Source: Eutreptiella sp. 'Long Island Sound 2002' (lineage: Eukaryota > Euglenozoa > Euglenophyceae > Eutreptiales > Eutreptiaceae). Taken from it: a stretch of DNA of 64,000 nucleotides. Below, piece by piece: positions 35,426 to 43,987 of this stretch (its first letter is position 1; every line of letters starts with the position of its first letter). Below the pieces are notes generated by a model. That model was not told the DNA's origin, ran no database searches, and saw only the letters and a program-made list of their open reading frames with translations. A program made the position numbers and the translations under genes. The stretch is from assembly GCA_964036045.1 (NCBI GenBank), contig OZ038389.1:40481064-40545063 (forward strand), written 5' to 3'.

Positions 35426-35991
35426 TCTTTCTATCTTTGTCACACAAGCAACGAGCACTGGATCATCAGTGGTCACGCTGGCAGAGCCCTCACACAGGGG
35501 ATGCCCAAACACAAAACCTGTCCAAAAGGCAACGTAATAGGTGGACAGTTTTTGGCTTTCACTCAGCACTGGATAGCTACTTGTGTTTCGTTTACACCCA
35601 GCTGCATGATTGGTGATCCTCTTGTGGGCTCAGGCCTCGGCGGCTGAATACCCTACTGTACAATGTATTCTTACTCTGTGGTCTGGCTGAAAGGAGAAAC
35701 ATCTTGCAGCGCCAAACCCAGCAGTGTGTGCCGTTACATACTGGCACTTCACACCCAGCGATCATCTGGCCATTCTCGAAACCCGGATTTAAAGGTGCTC
35801 AAAATTCAAACTAGTCTTAAAAATAAGATTGCTGTTTGAAAAATTGCATTTTGTTCACTGAATGGGCTGGTCTGTCCAAAAGGCCACTTTTGAACAGGCG
35901 ATTCGGGCCTCTGCGGGTTTTTTCAGGCGGCAACAGTCGCGCGCGCTGTGAAATGTTTCAGGACAGCCTGAGGGCCGGTGCGAAGTGCGCA
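35426..35991 (-). repeat. Upstream 566-bp terminal direct repeat
   Basis: Matches 28716-29281 as described there. The element promoter is expected here. A ctgatga string occurs on the sense strand about 35 nt from the inner end, but a hammerhead fold around it is not convincing. Confidence 0.95.
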
Positions 35992-36418
35992 TGGGTATTG
36001 GTATTAAGGGCTGCCATCGAGGGATGTGGGGCTGTATACAACGCAATGCCCACGCCAATGCTATGCATACAACCCACAGCCCACGTCAGCCAGTGGACTA
36101 AGAGCTAATGGTGGACCATGATGGCAGCCCATCCCTTTGGGGCACAAGGAGAATGTGAATCGTCGAGAAAAAAAACCTACATTTTTTGTTCCACCTTTCA
36201 ACGCAAAAACGATCCTTGGGGTGTCACTGACAAACAGTGCCCAAGTGGTCTGTACTGGTCAAGTGTGCAGCAGAAGCTAGATCAAATCCCCTTTATTCAC
36301 TCACTTTGGGCGGGAGCTAGAGCAAGCAAGCACTACCTCCGCCGAGACCTGGCGGCATACTGCAGGCCGGGGGATGTATGCCCTATGCGGCCGGGGGGTG
36401 TATGCCCTATACCATGTA

Positions 36419-36456
36419 ATTGGGATGCAGCGTTCTAGGGCGTGGTGCGGAACCCC
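36419..36456 (+). repeat. Left 38-bp terminal inverted repeat
   Basis: Begins attgggatgcagcgttctag and ends gtgcggaacccc; it is the exact reverse complement of 40952-40989. Confidence 0.95.
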
Positions 36457-36609
36457 TAGTTAGAACGCAATTTCTGGAACACCCACCTACCCTCAATTTT
36501 GGGGCAAACCACCTAAAAAAATGGATTCGGCACCCTCAAAAACCCCCCATCCCCTTTCTTTCCCCACATAACCCGCATCATGGGGGTGGTTTTTGGGGGG
36601 GGGGTCAAA

Positions 36610-36740
36610 GAGTTAGAGCACAGTTAGAACAGAGTTAGAACGCAGTTAGAGCACCTTGCTCTAACTAGTTATCGCGCTAGTTATCGCGCGATAACTCAGT
36701 TATCGCGCAGTTATCGCGGGTAGTTATCGCGCACCCCTCC
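36610..36740. repeat. Left subterminal repeat array
   Basis: Four copies of agttagagc/agttagaac-type motifs are followed by about five copies of agttatcgcgc, some forming the palindrome gttatcgcgcgataac. These are likely transposase-binding sites. Confidence 0.8.
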
Positions 36741-36801
36741 TCCCTCCCTCCCTAGGACAAACAACACAAAACACTTGGCACAAAGCATCTGTGGTCGTTT
36801 T

Positions 36802-38364
36802 TCATACAAAGTCATCAATGTCTGAGGCCTTGGCTGCCTCCAGTCCCAAAAGCCCTTGCTCCAGGGCGTTCATGGACATGCAATGGTGCATGTGGCGGAG
36901 GGACATACTTGGCCTCACCAAAGACCAACCCTTAAAACAATTTTTGAGCCTCCTCTTGTAAGGCCCATGCCGATACTCCGTTGGGATGGAGGAAAACTGA
37001 AAAATGTTCCTCCATTTCTCGGCAAAAAAGGTGGAATGTGCCAAGCACCAATGGATCCACCTGGTGGGGGACCAACCTGAGTCTCCCCACGCTTTTGAAA
37101 ATTTTGTGGTCAACGCACGGTGGCGTTCCACTTGGGTTAGAGTGTACAACTCCCTCACCCTCCAAAGCTCATACAAACCCTCAATGCATTTCACCATGAC
37201 ATGCACAACAACCCATAACATAGGTCCCCCAGGGGTCCTCACTGTGGGGACATGCTCTTTGAGGCATTCCACAAATTGCCTTTGGAAGGGGGGGGAGGTT
37301 AGGAAAACTTTGGTGCTGGTTAGATCGAAATCTTTTTCTGTGGCCCTCGAGGCCGAAGGGAGGCGTTCCCTAAGAGGGATGCCTGCGGTCTCATCTTTGA
37401 GGGCTTGTTTGAAGGCCTGCAAAGCTGCAAGAGCTTGGGCCTTACCAGGGGTACTAGGGGGGAGGGCCTGGAGGGTGGTCTCAATGCGCTTTGCAATGCC
37501 GTTTAGGATGCGGCATGCTGCATGTTGGTAGTCCCCCGGCCGCCTATCAGGGGTCACACTTCTCAAGAATGACCCCCATCTTGAGGTGGACTCCACCCCC
37601 ATTTGCTCAACAATCCCATTGGGGTCTTTGCACAACCAACACTTAGACCCAGCCCCCCCCATTGCTTGCATCCCCTTCCCATCCCCTGTCAAAATGACAG
37701 TGCAAGTCAAAAATTGGTTTTGAAAGAGGACAACGTCCTCTTCCACATCCCTCACCTCTTGGTTGAGGTTGGCGGAGATGTCAAGGCTTCTCAAAAAAGC
37801 CTGTTCATCCCCGCCATCCATGCAAAACCATGAGGCCCATAGCTTCACCTTCGAAGCATATTTTGCCCCCCCCCATACATTAACCCATACATCCGCACGG
37901 GTGGAGGATGCCTTCCACAAGGAAGTCGCATCAACTGAAATAACAATAATGGCAACGCCACTAGGGGGGGGTTTCCCAATAACTCGGGCCATAGATATTG
38001 CATTTTGCACAATTGATTGCAAAGGCACATGGGCAGCTGCCCTATTGCGGCCTGTGGTAGACTTTACAATGGTGGTTTGGGGAAAGTAGGGCATGATCCG
38101 TTGCCGAACGGTCCTTAGGTCCCGTTGTGTGCAACGGCGGGGCATTCGCAAAAGGGCCCGTTGGGAGAGATGCATGCTGCATGCCATGCGTAGCATGCTC
38201 AGGGCCTCATGCTCCTGAGCTGTTAATGCAAGATGGCCGCCAAGTGGGCCAGACAGGGCAGTGCACGCCCCACCACTTAAACAAACTTCGCCTTTGGTGT
38301 TGGTGCCACACACGACGTCTGGGTCACCCAATAGAACTCGCACCAGCCGCTGAACCGCCTTCAA
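36802..38364 (-). CDS. Transposase-like protein of the TIR element
   Basis: A 520-residue intact frame. The centre holds VAIIVISVDATSLWKASS (candidate first catalytic Asp, residue 145) and CTVILTGDGKGMQAMGGAGS followed by KCWLC (candidate second Asp, residue 228, with a CxxC pair at 242-245). A beta-strand ending in D.T/S and a second strand ending in GD followed by a CxxC are features of RNase H-fold DDE transposases. The GD..(x)..G..C..C spacing recalls the CMC/Plavaka/KDZ groups. The third acidic residue is not assignable by eye. The C-terminus is helical with W/H-rich segments (RWIHWCLAHSTFFAEKW). It is the only plausible recombinase within the inverted repeats. Family assignment is inference. 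Confidence 0.5.
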   Translation of the reverse strand: MKAVQRLVRVLLGDPDVVCGTNTKGEVCLSGGACTALSGPLGGHLALTAQEHEALSMLRMACSMHLSQRALLRMPRRCTQRDLRTVRQRIMPYFPQTTIVKSTTGRNRAAAHVPLQSIVQNAISMARVIGKPPPSGVAIIVISVDATSLWKASSTRADVWVNVWGGAKYASKVKLWASWFCMDGGDEQAFLRSLDISANLNQEVRDVEEDVVLFQNQFLTCTVILTGDGKGMQAMGGAGSKCWLCKDPNGIVEQMGVESTSRWGSFLRSVTPDRRPGDYQHAACRILNGIAKRIETTLQALPPSTPGKAQALAALQAFKQALKDETAGIPLRERLPSASRATEKDFDLTSTKVFLTSPPFQRQFVECLKEHVPTVRTPGGPMLWVVVHVMVKCIEGLYELWRVRELYTLTQVERHRALTTKFSKAWGDSGWSPTRWIHWCLAHSTFFAEKWRNIFQFSSIPTEYRHGPYKRRLKNCFKGWSLVRPSMSLRHMHHCMSMNALEQGLLGLEAAKASDIDDFV

Positions 38365-38471
38365 ACGCCGCCGCCGGGCCTTGGGGCACTGCAGATCGGT
38401 GTACCGCCGCAGGTTGGCTGTGTTGAGAGCCCGTTAGAGCAGGGGTTAGAGCAGGGTGTTGTGGGAGGTTT

Positions 38472-40607
38472 TCACACCTGGTGACATGGACACATGCCTT
38501 GGCCCTCCTTCTTGGCGTCGTCCAGCACCAGGCCCAGCCTCCGCAGCCACACGAAGTCCGTGACGGCCGCATACTCCCCCACCTGCCGCCACTCCACCAC
38601 CTGGGCCACCCCCTCCGCCTCAGGGGCCACCCTTGCCACTCCCCCATACAACCCCCTCCTCACCACCAAAATGGTGCCCGCCGGCACCTTCATCCCAACA
38701 TGCCCTTGCAGGGTGGGCCAGGGCAGTGCCTCCCCATGGCACACCTTGGCCAAGGGGCACTGATCGGGGTGGCCTGCGACCGCCCCCGCCTCCTCATTAG
38801 TGAGGGGGGCAATCACCTCCCTCCCAACCCCCCACCCCGACAACAAAAAATGCCCTGTGGTTGTTCCCACCGGGAGCAAGCACTGAGCAGATTGCTCAAT
38901 GCTGACCCCATTGGGGTCCACCACCACCTCCTCCTCCTCCCCCCCCTCCACCTCCTCCCCCTCCTGGCATGGCACACAAAGGCCATCTTTGTGGGCGGTG
39001 CACAAAATCAGCCGATTGCATCCGTAGCAATTGGCTACCACCTTCCCCCTACACCTAACCGCCCCATCACACTGGACTGTCCTGGCCACCCGGCCACCAG
39101 GTGCCCCCAGCTGGGGCCTCTTAATGGACTGGGTCACGTGCAGGTTGGGGAATCGAAGATTCCCCCCCACGGTAAGCTCAATGGCAAAAAATGCCATGAG
39201 GCGGGGGTGGGACACCCCCGTGGGGGAGGCCTTGGGAATCCCCGACCCCCTGTGGACATCAAGGGCATTAAAAAAAAAGGCAGTGCCCCTCTTGAATGGC
39301 ACAGCCCTCTCCACCCAAGGGTCAGGGAACCCCGAACTGCTGGAGGGCACAAAAAGAAAATGTGACCCATCCTCCTCCTCATGATTATGGGTTAGCATAA
39401 TAAGGCAATTGACAATCAATGTGCCTTCAGGAATGGTGTAGGGGGGGGCGTCGCGATGGAGGTGCTGGGGGGTGTGGTCATAGCTCGAAATTTCGGCCAT
39501 GTCAAGGATGGTGCAGCTCCATCCAACCCCCCCCACCACAGTCTTCTTCGCCGTCTCAAGCACACGATCTGCCACCCTTTTGAGGACTGGCAGATCATGG
39601 AGCTTGTGGGGGTTGTGCCTGTGGTGGTTGGCACCCCCATAGTTGCCGTACAATGTACGGCGGGTCCCAGAATCTTGGGGCCTGCCGACAATGGGGGGGT
39701 TCTCATTGAAAATGGGTGCCTTCTCTGAGAGAGGCACCCTATCCAAATCATCCAAAAGACTTTGGAGCTGCACAGCACTCAAAAAATCGTGCTCCAGGAG
39801 GTGGTTGACCACCAGCTTCCCCCCCACCGTGAGCACAAGGTCATTGGGGTCCCTATTAAAGGCCCCCAAGGGCTCGGCGGCAACCACCTCCTCCGCCTCC
39901 CCAATAAGGGGGGGTGTTGCCCCAAATGGAAAAAGAATCACCCCCTGCCCCGAAACAATGTTGGGAGTGGTGACCCCATACCACTCACGCTCCCACTCCC
40001 TTGTGGGGCAAAGGGAGTGCATGGGGAGCTTGTTTTCGGGGTCGTCAGTGCAGACCCGGCGGGTGTTGTGGGTGAGGGGTTGGGGGAACCAACCATCCGA
40101 CTGCCCCTTCCCCTTACCCGGTCGGATCCTTACCTTCTGGACACTAATCATGAGGGGGTTGTGGGGCTTCTCCTTCCTCCCCCCAGCCCCCACCCCCCCC
40201 GCATCCTCCTCCTCCTCCTCCACTTCCTCCACTTCCTCCTCCTCCTGACCCACATAGAGGGTCGTCTTCGTCCCCGCACCCTTCTCGGCATGGGCGGTGA
40301 CGGACTCCACCACCGCGTCCACATCGTCCGGATGAAGCTGGATCAAAAATCCAGCAACCCCTGGATTTACCTCTAGCAACTCGAAGATGTAGTTGCTGAG
40401 AACCAGGGGGTCTCGGTCGTCCGCCATGAAGGGGGACTTATGGACAAGGAGTCCAAAGTCCACACCATGTTCAAAGCGGGTCGCCACAGGGCGCCTCACA
40501 TTGGCATCACCCATCGTAAACCCCTCAGGACCGCCAAGGCGACGGACCCCAAGGAGCTTTTGATGGTGCTCGCACCAAGCGTGGGCAGCAGCAAGGGCCA
40601 TTATCAA
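38472..40607 (-). CDS. 2-oxoglutarate/Fe(II) dioxygenase with Cys cluster, carried by the TIR element
   Basis: A 711-residue intact frame. Residues 384-386 are HRD (the HxD iron ligands, in PQHLHRDAPPYT), followed by a core strand GTLIVNCLIMLT. The distal ligand is His452 (ALDVHRGSG), and Arg469 in SHPRLMAFFAIE is the probable 2OG carboxylate ligand. The double-stranded beta-helix spans about 360-480. N-terminal of it is an acidic run (about 121-135, mostly Glu); C-terminal is a Cys-rich block (CRGKVVANCYGCNRLILC..., about 517-550) that may bind zinc. Such enzymes oxidise nucleic-acid bases (TET/JBP, AlkB) or proteins. The HRD form and strand context recall TET/JBP, but that subgroup is inference. 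Placement inside a transposon suggests modification of element or host DNA. Confidence 0.65.
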   Translation of the reverse strand: MIMALAAAHAWCEHHQKLLGVRRLGGPEGFTMGDANVRRPVATRFEHGVDFGLLVHKSPFMADDRDPLVLSNYIFELLEVNPGVAGFLIQLHPDDVDAVVESVTAHAEKGAGTKTTLYVGQEEEEVEEVEEEEEDAGGVGAGGRKEKPHNPLMISVQKVRIRPGKGKGQSDGWFPQPLTHNTRRVCTDDPENKLPMHSLCPTREWEREWYGVTTPNIVSGQGVILFPFGATPPLIGEAEEVVAAEPLGAFNRDPNDLVLTVGGKLVVNHLLEHDFLSAVQLQSLLDDLDRVPLSEKAPIFNENPPIVGRPQDSGTRRTLYGNYGGANHHRHNPHKLHDLPVLKRVADRVLETAKKTVVGGVGWSCTILDMAEISSYDHTPQHLHRDAPPYTIPEGTLIVNCLIMLTHNHEEEDGSHFLFVPSSSSGFPDPWVERAVPFKRGTAFFFNALDVHRGSGIPKASPTGVSHPRLMAFFAIELTVGGNLRFPNLHVTQSIKRPQLGAPGGRVARTVQCDGAVRCRGKVVANCYGCNRLILCTAHKDGLCVPCQEGEEVEGGEEEEVVVDPNGVSIEQSAQCLLPVGTTTGHFLLSGWGVGREVIAPLTNEEAGAVAGHPDQCPLAKVCHGEALPWPTLQGHVGMKVPAGTILVVRRGLYGGVARVAPEAEGVAQVVEWRQVGEYAAVTDFVWLRRLGLVLDDAKKEGQGMCPCHQV

Positions 40608-40659
40608 AGAATACGAAGGCTTTGAGAGCTAAAGCGAAAAGGGGAAACATAAAATGAAG

Positions 40660-40805
40660 CGCGATAACCCACGCGATAACCCACGCGATAACTAGTTATC
40701 GCGCGATAACCCCCGCGATAACCCCCGCGATAACTAGGTTATCGCGCGATAACCCACGCGATAACTAGTGCTCTAACCCCGTTCTAACCCCGCGATAACT
40801 AGTTA
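40660..40805. repeat. Right subterminal repeat array
   Basis: At least eight copies of cgcgataac, several as the gttatcgcgcgataac palindrome, are followed by gctctaac/gttctaac motifs. It mirrors the left array in inverted order. Confidence 0.85.
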
Positions 40806-40951
40806 GAGCACACAAAGATCAAATCGCAAAAAGTGCAAAACGGGCAATATCGAGCAAACGAAACATGGAAGGCACATTGTTGCATCATAGTGCACCCTTG
40901 TAACATGTGAAATTCCGGGTTCCAACCATATTAACAACACCCAAAATTGGG

Positions 40952-40989
40952 GGGGTTCCGCACCACGCCCTAGAACGCTGCATCCCAAT
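40952..40989 (-). repeat. Right 38-bp terminal inverted repeat
   Basis: The exact reverse complement of 36419-36456, ending cgctgcatcccaat. Confidence 0.95.
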
Positions 40990-41089
40990 CGTGTGTTCCC
41001 ATAATGGTACGCCGTGTGGGGTGATGGGGAAACCCTGCTACAACCCGGCGGCATGCTACAGGCCGGGGAATGAATGCATGACGGACAAT

Positions 41090-41362
41090 TTAAGTGAAAG
41101 TTCGCACAACAGTTTTAGAGAAAGCCGCTTTGAACATGACCTAGCTGATGATAAGGCGCAAGCACACCATACCAAACCATGCCATGGCATCCCTGCAACG
41201 CCTTGCGTTGGCTGGGCGAGGAAAGGCGAGGCGATCGAGCGTGCGCAAGTGTATGTGCAAGCGTGCATGTGGAGAAAGGTGCTGCAACCAAACCCTCGCT
41301 AAACTAACCCCGCATGCCATTCAAACACGCCTCTCTTTCTCAAAATTGATACCCGAATTCTT
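41090..41362. repeat. Satellite unit (~300 bp) left of the YR retrotransposon
   Basis: It contains the phrases of the satellite found at 46445-48385: gcgcaagcacaccataccaa, gtggagaaaggtgctgcaa, and cacgcctctctttctcaaaa followed by ttgatac.cga. It is cut off at 41362 by the retrotransposon and resumes at 46445. Confidence 0.85.
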
Positions 41363-41433
41363 AGTTTAACCCTAGTGCATGCACGATACACGACAGCTCA
41401 ATGCCACAAAAATGCTTGCCTCAGGCACTCCGG
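41363..41433 (-). repeat. Split direct repeat B2
   Basis: agtttaaccctagtgcatgc to ggcactccgg; same as 41913-41983. It ends the element. Confidence 0.95.
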
Positions 41434-41842
41434 CCCAATCAGTCACCACTCTGCAGTGGACAGTATACATCGTTGAGGGTGCAACATCGTCCGCCTCCCC
41501 GCAGGGGACCCCACCACAAGTCACACACACAGAACTCTTTACCCGCGGTCGCTGCCTCCCCTCGCCGACGCCTACACCTATTGCGCTATCTAACATACAT
41601 CTCATACATGCAAAAAAAACGACACCACCCTTCACGGCCTGCTCACAGTGGCCTCAGGGGGTGGGTGGGTGGGGACAGGTCATGGATCCGCTTCTCCCCC
41701 TCCCCTCCGACTCCTCCGTAGGTAGCGGGCTGCTGATGCTCCTGTGCCTTCCACTACTGTCTTCATCATAGTGTATCACGTTCACCCGCTTCGGCATACC
41801 CACCCGCCTCAAGAACAGTCGACAGGGGGGGGGGGGGTGGGG
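41434..41842. other. Non-coding spacer between A2 and B2 of the YR element
   Basis: 409 bp without a credible frame on the sense strand. It has a G run at about 41826-41837 next to A2. Confidence 0.6.
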
Positions 41843-41983
41843 ATCAAAACGGACAAATGCCTAATGAAGAGGTAATTAGTTAAACTAGTGTTTTGAGCAA
41901 GCTCAAAACACGAGTTTAACCCTAGTGCATGCACGATACACGACAGCTCAATGCCACAAAAATGCTTGCCTCAGGCACTCCGG
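41843..41983 (-). repeat. Internal B1-A2 junction repeat with recombinase-site palindrome
   Basis: A2 (41843-41915) and B1 (41913-41983) overlap by the AGT core. Inside A at 41889-41910 is the inverted repeat gtgttttgagc-gctcaaaacac, 11-bp arms flanking a central aa pair (slightly different offsets). The same palindrome is in A1 at 46418-46441. It is a plausible tyrosine-recombinase binding site. Confidence 0.85.
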
Positions 41984-42240
41984 AAAACTCTACCAGACAG
42001 ACATCTCTCACCGGCGGCTCGAATCAGGGCATCTTCATACGTAGCTCAGTCCCTGCACCCAACACAATTCTGGATGTCTTTGCAACACATCCCAGCGCCT
42101 CCACGCCGCCATCTCTGCCTGATGAACCTCGCCTCCAAAATCCACTGTTATCCTACTCATCGGATCCGCTGGATGCAATACAGAAGGTACCCATACCAAT
42201 TTCACCAGGATTCCTTAGACTGTATTATGCAATACCCAGG

Positions 42241-43869
42241 TCAGAGCATGTAACACACGCAATTAAACTGTGTACGCAGCCCAGACGACGCTCTCAATCC
42301 CCTGACCTGCGCAATACCAACCAAACTGTCAGCAAAAACTGTCACCAGCCTCCAACCCAACCGCACCGCCAACCGAACCGCCCACGCCACGCCCATCAAT
42401 TCCGCAACCTGCTGATTACAAGGACCATCTGGACACACCCACGTACGCACCGCAGGCACCGTGGGCAACACGCCTCCTACCCTATAACACGTTCCATCTT
42501 TAGCGGCATCTACAAAAATCACAGCGCCAAATAAATCATCCAATACAGCCTGTCTTTCCTGCAAGCACCAACCACCCAGCTGACGCACCCTGCGCATACG
42601 AACAGCAGAAATCGGGCGCCAGCTCTGGCCGATTCTCGCAATCGCAGACGCCAGTCCCTCAAGCACCTTAACAGGCGTGGCTGCCGCCGTCTCTGGCCCA
42701 AAACGAGACCAAGCGTAGGACCCAGCCAACAGACCTGAAAACCCCCTCCTGGGCCGTAAATGCCACTGCAGTGTACCTAGCAATTTATCCAACCTCCTCT
42801 TGCTATATCCACAAGTTGCCAACCTAATCCAAGCCACAATCAACTGCAGAAAAACAAAGGGCTGCACCTGAATACGTCTCTCCTTCAAATTAACTACTTT
42901 ACCCAAAGCCTTCAAAACCTGCACAGGTGTCAGTGTACTTTTCAAACTAACCAGAAATCCTGCCCGTCGGATACGCTCCGCGACCTCTTCAGTGGTCATA
43001 CTTAACAACATTCTGTTCGCTGATAATAATATAAAATCATCCAAATAGTGGACAAGGAAAACGCCGTCCGGCACTGCACCCTGTACCACCCTGCCCAGTA
43101 GTTGTTGGCACAAAAAAGGTGAAAAAGCCCACCCGAAAGGCAGCCGGTCCAAAGAAACCAACCCACTGTCCTGACTCGTGTAAAAGCGAAAGATTCGTTG
43201 TGCCTTCGGAGGCAAGAGAAACGACCAATATGCATTCGTGAGGTCAATGTGTGTCCCGTACAACTGCACCGACGGATCCTGTTCCGCCCTCCACCGCCCA
43301 ATGTTTTCCCACGACGCCAGCGAAAACTTAGGAGGTTTCAAATGCATCCCCTTGTGAATCCCCACACAACTTAAAATCAGAGAGCACTTGATTTCGTTCT
43401 TCGGAATCACAAACGGGAAGCACGTAGGCGACAGAGACATCGGTTCATCATGCAACACACCCGTCTGCCTAATAGCATCGGTATTCCCACGAACCGGCGC
43501 CCTCACACGCCCATTACCCTCAACAGAACTTCGCACACCAAACGTACACATGAAATTCAAAAACTCCGGCGGCACCACCTCATCCCACTCCTCCTCTGTG
43601 ATCCTATAACACCCCACCTCCCCAATGCCGGCTTGCAAGATCTGGGGCGTAATGGACGCCCTCTTCGATTTCGGTGAAGTTGACAGATGGTTAATGGAGT
43701 CCCACGCCCCAGGCGTCATCAAACACACCGCCATGGGCTCATCTAACCGAAAATCCTCACACGCACACGCCATCCTATTCAAGAAAATCCAAAATCTGCG
43801 TACCAACAACGCGACGGAACACTTTAACCGTGCTGTCAACCACACCAGATGCTGCGTCACAACGGACAT
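42241..43869 (-). CDS. Reverse transcriptase / RNase H of the YR retrotransposon
   Basis: The start at the Met at 43869 is chosen as the first Met after the recombinase stop (43988). The frame itself is open to 45786, but there it lies antisense-like under the YR and gag genes. RT motifs: FPFVIPKNEIKCSLI, HIDLTNAYWSFLLPP (motif A), DRLPFGWAFSPFLCQQLL (motif B) and HYLDDFILLS (motif C, catalytic YLDD). RNase H: AVIFVDAAKDG (Asp), QQVAELMGVAWAV (Glu), VTVFADSLVG (Asp). All catalytic residues of both domains are present, about 542 residues in total, so the enzyme looks competent. It copies the element RNA after recombinase-independent transcription. Confidence 0.85.
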   Translation of the reverse strand: MSVVTQHLVWLTARLKCSVALLVRRFWIFLNRMACACEDFRLDEPMAVCLMTPGAWDSINHLSTSPKSKRASITPQILQAGIGEVGCYRITEEEWDEVVPPEFLNFMCTFGVRSSVEGNGRVRAPVRGNTDAIRQTGVLHDEPMSLSPTCFPFVIPKNEIKCSLILSCVGIHKGMHLKPPKFSLASWENIGRWRAEQDPSVQLYGTHIDLTNAYWSFLLPPKAQRIFRFYTSQDSGLVSLDRLPFGWAFSPFLCQQLLGRVVQGAVPDGVFLVHYLDDFILLSANRMLLSMTTEEVAERIRRAGFLVSLKSTLTPVQVLKALGKVVNLKERRIQVQPFVFLQLIVAWIRLATCGYSKRRLDKLLGTLQWHLRPRRGFSGLLAGSYAWSRFGPETAAATPVKVLEGLASAIARIGQSWRPISAVRMRRVRQLGGWCLQERQAVLDDLFGAVIFVDAAKDGTCYRVGGVLPTVPAVRTWVCPDGPCNQQVAELMGVAWAVRLAVRLGWRLVTVFADSLVGIAQVRGLRASSGLRTQFNCVCYML

Positions 43870-43987
43870 GATAGTCAAAAAAATCCCACCCTTAAATCTA
43901 AGGTCAGGACCAGTGCCCACCACACCACCGACGAGCCCCGGCACAGAAATCCCCACCTCCCGCTCCCCCTCATCATCCAAGACTCGG

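Larger units (their letters stand above)
28716..35991 (-). mobile_element. Penelope-like retroelement with 566-bp direct terminal repeats
   Basis: The element is 7276 bp and transcribed from the minus strand: terminal repeat, gag-like ORF, pol (GIY-YIG-like endonuclease, then reverse transcriptase), terminal repeat. The repeats are the same length and differ at about three positions, so the insertion is recent. There is no aspartic protease, RNase H or integrase, and the RT-containing ORF has an endonuclease motif of the GIY-YIG type. This argues against an LTR retrotransposon and for a Penelope-like element. An endonuclease N-terminal to the RT is the arrangement described for the Naiad/Chlamys branch. 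No clear target duplication is visible. One end abuts (CA)n, which fits my recollection that Chlamys-type elements favour CA repeats. Confidence 0.6.
36419..40989 (-). mobile_element. DNA transposon with transposase-like and 2OG-Fe(II) dioxygenase genes
   Basis: The element is 4571 bp bounded by perfect 38-bp terminal inverted repeats. Inside these are dense subterminal arrays of ttatcgcgcgataa palindromes and gttagagc/gttagaac motifs. Both genes are on the minus strand with a 107-bp spacer. Target duplication is unresolved: if the repeats are trimmed by two bases a 2-bp AT duplication is possible. Both flanks carry a ggcggcat.ct.caggccggg string (36351-36375 and 41047-41072), whose relation to the insertion is unclear. 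Fungal KDZ transposons that carry TET/JBP dioxygenases are the closest known analogy, but homology is not shown here. Confidence 0.7.

Noticed and set aside
35426-35470. A ctgatga string on the sense strand of the 566-bp terminal repeat as the core of a hammerhead ribozyme, expected in Penelope-like elements
   Set aside because: A gaaa follows at the right side but no stem II can be drawn between them, and stems I and III are not evident.
28716-35991. Ordinary LTR retrotransposon
   Set aside because: Terminal repeats lack TG...CA ends, and no protease, RNase H or integrase motif is present.
38481-39365. 294-residue plus-strand ORF opposite the dioxygenase
   Set aside because: His/Pro-rich antisense shadow.
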